Assembly: GCA_018894105.1 (NCBI GenBank)
Contig: CM032128.1
Coordinates: 34,185,299-34,249,298, forward strand
DNA from: Jacaranda mimosifolia
Lineage: Eukaryota; Streptophyta; Magnoliopsida; Lamiales; Bignoniaceae
Direction of reading: 5' to 3'
DNA: 64,000 nt
Shown here: positions 60,403-64,000 of the stretch, one piece after another
How the letters are laid out: each line of letters begins with the position of its first letter
How positions within the stretch are numbered: position 1 is the stretch's first letter
Translations under genes and position numbers: made by a program
Notes under the pieces: model-generated
Told to the model about the DNA's origin: nothing
The model's input: the letters and a program-made list of their open reading frames with translations, nothing else
Databases searched by the model: none

Positions 60403-63400
60403 ATGGTTGAAACGCGGAGGAGCTCTTCTTCATCCAAGCGCTCTCTCTCTTCTCCTTCGTCTTCTTTGCCCAACGGAAAACGATCCAAGGTTAGGGTTTT
60501 AATTTTTTAGTGATTTTTTACTTTTTTTTTTTTCCTCCTTGATTTTGGTTTATTGGCGGTTTTTTAATTTATGGGTTTTATTACATGCAGGCGGCAGAGG
60601 CGTCTTCTTCTTCTACGAACGATTCGCCAGTTTCAGAGGAAGTTGTAGGTGCGGTTGTGGCAAAAGAGTTGGAGGATGGATCGGCTGATCTCGCTAAAGG
60701 CGGGGGCCAGAAACAGTCGGATGATGTGGGGACCGATAAAGCGCCGGAGGCCGTGGCGGCAGGTGAGGTTTTGGTTTTTCCCATGAGTGTAGGTGTGATC
60801 TTATTCGCCGCATGTGCTTTAACTTCATTGAATTTTGGTATTCTTTTAGGGTTTTGTTGTGAATTCTTCAAATTTTAATTTGTTTTCTTGACAATTTTTG
60901 GCTGTGGATGTAGGTGATGAAAAAGGGAAGTTGAGTGGACCATCCGTAAGTCGGGGAAGGAAGCGGCAACTGAAGTCTAATGCTGGGGTTGCATGGGGGA
61001 AACTTCTTTCCCAGTGTTCACAGGTAGCTTACTCTTTTTACTCAATTGTGTATCTTTAATCTTGTTACGAATTAAAAATACAAGAACTAAAAGAAAAATA
61101 TTATCAATGTTGTTCTTGGTTGACGTATAAAAATGCTGCACTAAAAAATGTTGTGGTGTTTGATCCCTTTAAGTCTTTTACTCTAAGTCACAGACCCCCC
61201 CCCCCCCCCCCCCCCCCCAAATCACTTTATTCCAATGGAATGGACTATTTGAGATGCAACAGGGTTAATCCCCTTGGCCAAACCTACTCATCATACTCGA
61301 ATATGGCAGTCACCTAAAAAAATATCATTGCTTTTTGGAGCTGGGGGAAATTCACATCCTGAACATTTTCTTATGGACTGGTACTATTTGATGTTTACCA
61401 CTATTTATTTGATTCAATTTGGATGTTCCACTGAAATATGAGTGGTGCCAGATATCAGGAACATCGTTTTGTGGCATCTTTCCTGCCATTTATTCTGTCA
61501 GAATGAGCAAGTTTTTGCTCTTTCAAATTGCACGTCTTATACGTCTATTTACTTGTTCGCTAGATTTAGATTGTTTTTGGAACTTCAGTCAGAAGAGTTT
61601 ATGATGCTAGATAAAGACACCTGTTTTTTATTTGTGAACCTAAGCAGAAAATAGGATTGTTCCACCTGCTGTTTTCTCCAATTATGAACTAGCATATGAT
61701 GGGCAGACTAGACAGGTTACCTGTCTAGATCTTCTGAGATGGTTGGGCTGGTTATCCATGATCTAGGATATGGGATCACATCTTTTGTGTGGTTGAGGTA
61801 GACTTTAAAGAGGGAGGGAGGACTGAGGAGGGTCGTCTTAACCATGCACGTTTCCATGTCCTATATCTCATGAGATACATTGTGTGCATGTGCTTGCTTG
61901 TTGAAGTAAATAGCAGTTCATAATTGTGACTTGTGCAACGTTTTCCTCCCAGAATCCTCATGTTGTCATGCATCGTCCAACTTTCACTGTTGGCCAAGGC
62001 CGCCAATGTGACTTGTGGGTGAGAGATCCAACAGTTAGCAAATCCTTGTGTAGTCTGAAGCACATGGAGTCAGAGGTAAAATTTTAATTTGTTTCCTTGT
62101 CGTTAGTTTGGTTCAGAATCTGAATTCATCATGTCAGTGCTATTTGTATTTTGATGTTTACTGATTCTATGGCTGATCCTAGGGAGGAGAATCACTCACG
62201 CTGCTTGAAATCACTGGAAATAAAGGAGCTGTACAAGTGAATGGTAAGTTTTACTCCAAAGATTCCACTATTCCTCTAAATGGAGGTGATGAGGTGGTTT
62301 TTAGCTCCTCGGGGAAACATGCTTATGTATCCTTTTTTCAACATATTTTAGTACTCTCTTGTGTGACTATATTCTCTTTGTAGTTGTTTTTGTTTATAGT
62401 TGTTAGAATGATTTGTAGGCTTTAGTTTGCTCTGTGTGGACTAAGGGGACAGGTAGACATCTTCATACTCTTTGTTAGGCACATTTGTGTTCCCTTGACC
62501 TAACATTAGATTTTCCAACAACTCACCAATATTGGTACATCTGCAACGGGTGTGCCTCCTTCGGTCAGCATATTAGAAGCTCATGGTGGATCCCTAAAAG
62601 GATTACATATTGAGGCAAGAACAGGAGATCCTTCTGCTGTTTCTGTTGCATCAACACTTGCATCATTATCAAATCACCCTGAAGAATTCTCTCTTCTTCC
62701 TCCATCGTCTCAGGATGGCGTAGATGCAGGACAAGGTTCTGAGTTACCGTCTTTGCCTTCTGCATGTGAACTGTCGGGCAATTGTGTGGATGCTGAAATT
62801 AAGGATGCTTCTGATAATAATGATGGCGCTACTGTATCCGTTGTTGAGAAGACTGGTGTTTCATCTCCTAATGTTGCCAATGGAAACTTCGATGTTGATG
62901 CTGAGAGTGGGAAGATTCTAGCAGAAAACAATGACTTGAGACCATTTCTGCAGATTCTAGCTGGTTCAACGGCTTCTGCGTTTGATATAGGCGGCAGTAT
63001 ATCTAGAATTCTGGATGAGCATAAGGCAATCAGAGATCAGGGCGAGGATTTGGATCCTCCCATTTCAATATCATCGAGACGTCAAGCCTTTAAAGATGCT
63101 TTACGACGAGGACTACTACACTCTAAAGATATTGAGGTTTCATTTGAGAATTTTCCATATTATCTAAGGTAAATTTTTTAAATTGTTGGCATCCTACTGT
63201 CTTTATGTCTTTCCTATTGTCAACACTTCCCATCCTTGAATAATTACCATAAATACAGAGGCAATGATTCTAGAAAGACATCATGTATCAATATGATTAT
63301 ACAACAACACAGGCTTGTAGAATGGTTGAGCCATTAAGTTATATGTTGTCTTTGAGTAGATTAAGAAATGATTCATGATAAGTTTAAATTTCACGGTAGT

Positions 63401-64000
63401 AACTGATGGTTAATTGAGATCGGTTTAATATTATTATTTGATAAGTGCAGCAAATGTTTATGTGCATCTATATTCCTGCAAAAATATTTGTCTCTGCCAC
63501 ACATGATAGTCGTGCCTGCCTATGTGCAAAGAGATATGTACTCTGTGTTTTTCCACCAAACTGGTTTTATCTTGTAGCTAGTTTTATTGTCATCTATTGC
63601 TTATTATAAGTCTAATGCAGTCTTTATTCCCTGGCAGGAGAGTTTGACTACCTTTTTGGATCGTGTTATGGGTCCATTTTGTCATTGTACCTCATTCGCC
63701 TTTTCCTTTTACATTTTCTTTAACCAAGTTGTATGTTTTCTGACAGTGACACCACCAAAAATGTTCTTACTGCTTCGACATACATACATTTGAAATGTAA
63801 TAAATTTGCAAAGCTTACTTCAGATCTCCCTACAGTGTGCCCAAGAATCTTGTTGTCAGGCCCTGCAGGTAATGTAGATCCATGTTTTGCATTTATTTGT
63901 AGAAATACTTCTGTTCTACTTTTCCTTCCTGATCTCGATCATGTAAATTTGTTCTTTTTTTTCCATAGGTTCTGAAATTTATCAGGAAACATTGACCAAG
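60403..64000 (+). CDS. FHA-domain AAA-type ATPase, 5' part (runs off the window)
   Basis: Eight exons are visible (60403-60489, 60591-60762, 60914-61023, 61953-62075, 62183-62326, 62510-63168, 63747-63868, 63969 onward). They give 483 residues in frame with no stop. The start is Ser/Arg/Lys-rich with a nuclear-signal look (METRRSSS style, NGKRSKA), then RGRKRQLKSNAGVAWGKL. An FHA domain spans about 125-215 (HRPTFTVGQGRQCDLWVRDP, GAVQVNGKFYSKDSTIPLNG, GGDEVVFSSSGKHAYIFQQL). A Ser/Glu-rich linker leads to RRQAFKDALRRGLL, SFENFPYYLSDTTKNVL and RILLSGPAGSEIYQETL, where the ATPase region begins. The Walker A of the main AAA domain should lie beyond the edge. FHA domains bind phosphothreonine; the exact role is unknown. 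Intron 3 holds a 24-C run at 61195-61218. It resembles At1g02890/At4g02480 (from memory). Confidence 0.92.
61195..61218. repeat. C homopolymer in intron 3 of the FHA-AAA gene
   Basis: Twenty-four consecutive C residues. Similar C/G runs occur at 31426-31441 and 35524-35542. Lengths are likely unstable or prone to sequencing error. Confidence 0.8.

Overview
The window is nuclear DNA from a flowering plant, almost certainly a eudicot. It is AT-rich and has spliced genes with GT-AG introns. It also has an intronless organellar-type PPR gene, a plastid photosystem II assembly factor, a RALF peptide, a GH3 enzyme, and many small transposon remnants of the Tourist, hAT and TRIM types. I cannot name the species. 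An asterid is a guess.

Layout. 0-2.5 kb: a 387-bp-period repeat, then a dead phi-class glutathione S-transferase. 2.8-7.0 kb: a PPR gene (-), tRNA-Gly(CCC) (-) and dephospho-CoA kinase (+, 3 exons). 8.2-9.4 kb: a heavy-metal-associated isoprenylated protein (+, 3 exons). 12-17.5 kb: MITEs, including a hAT element with an 8-bp target duplication and a small unnamed gene at 13.9 kb. 17.5-21.1 kb: a complete GH3.9-like acyl-amido synthetase (-, 4 exons). 21.2-29.7 kb: gene-free, with short tandem duplications and MITEs. 29.8-34.0 kb: LPA1 (+, 9 exons). 34.8-39.4 kb: a tandem segmental duplication carrying a broken RALF (36.7 kb) and an intact RALF (39.1 kb). 40.8-43.3 kb: a degraded ALG3 mannosyltransferase gene (-). 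43.4-46.5 kb: repeats, including a truncated TRIM. 46.8-47.4 kb: TSPO (+, one exon). 47.9-50.4 kb: an AlkB-like dioxygenase (-, 4 exons). 52.1-54.4 kb: joined pseudogene pieces (TOC159-family membrane domain, NAD-isocitrate dehydrogenase, and a possible PRP17 start). 54.4-60.4 kb: gene-free. 60.4-64.0 kb: the 5' part of an FHA plus AAA-ATPase gene (+), running off the window.

Gene order is the most informative aspect. As I recall the Arabidopsis map, GH3.9, ALG3 and TSPO are consecutive (At2g47750/760/770). RALF1, LPA1, the AAA-ATPase, the AlkB-like oxygenase, TOC159 and phi GSTs cluster at At1g02890-02930 and its duplicate At4g02480-02520. Both groups lie interleaved here. Several members that are alive in Arabidopsis (GST, ALG3, TOC159, one RALF copy) are broken here, so the window looks like an old conserved neighbourhood undergoing gene loss, with MITEs and TRIMs inserted into introns and spacers. 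I found no evidence of a new multi-gene system. The points most worth checking are the interleaved synteny, the pseudogene fusion at 53.2-53.3 kb, the RALF duplication with its empty-site pairs, the TRIM family, and the small gene at 13.9 kb.
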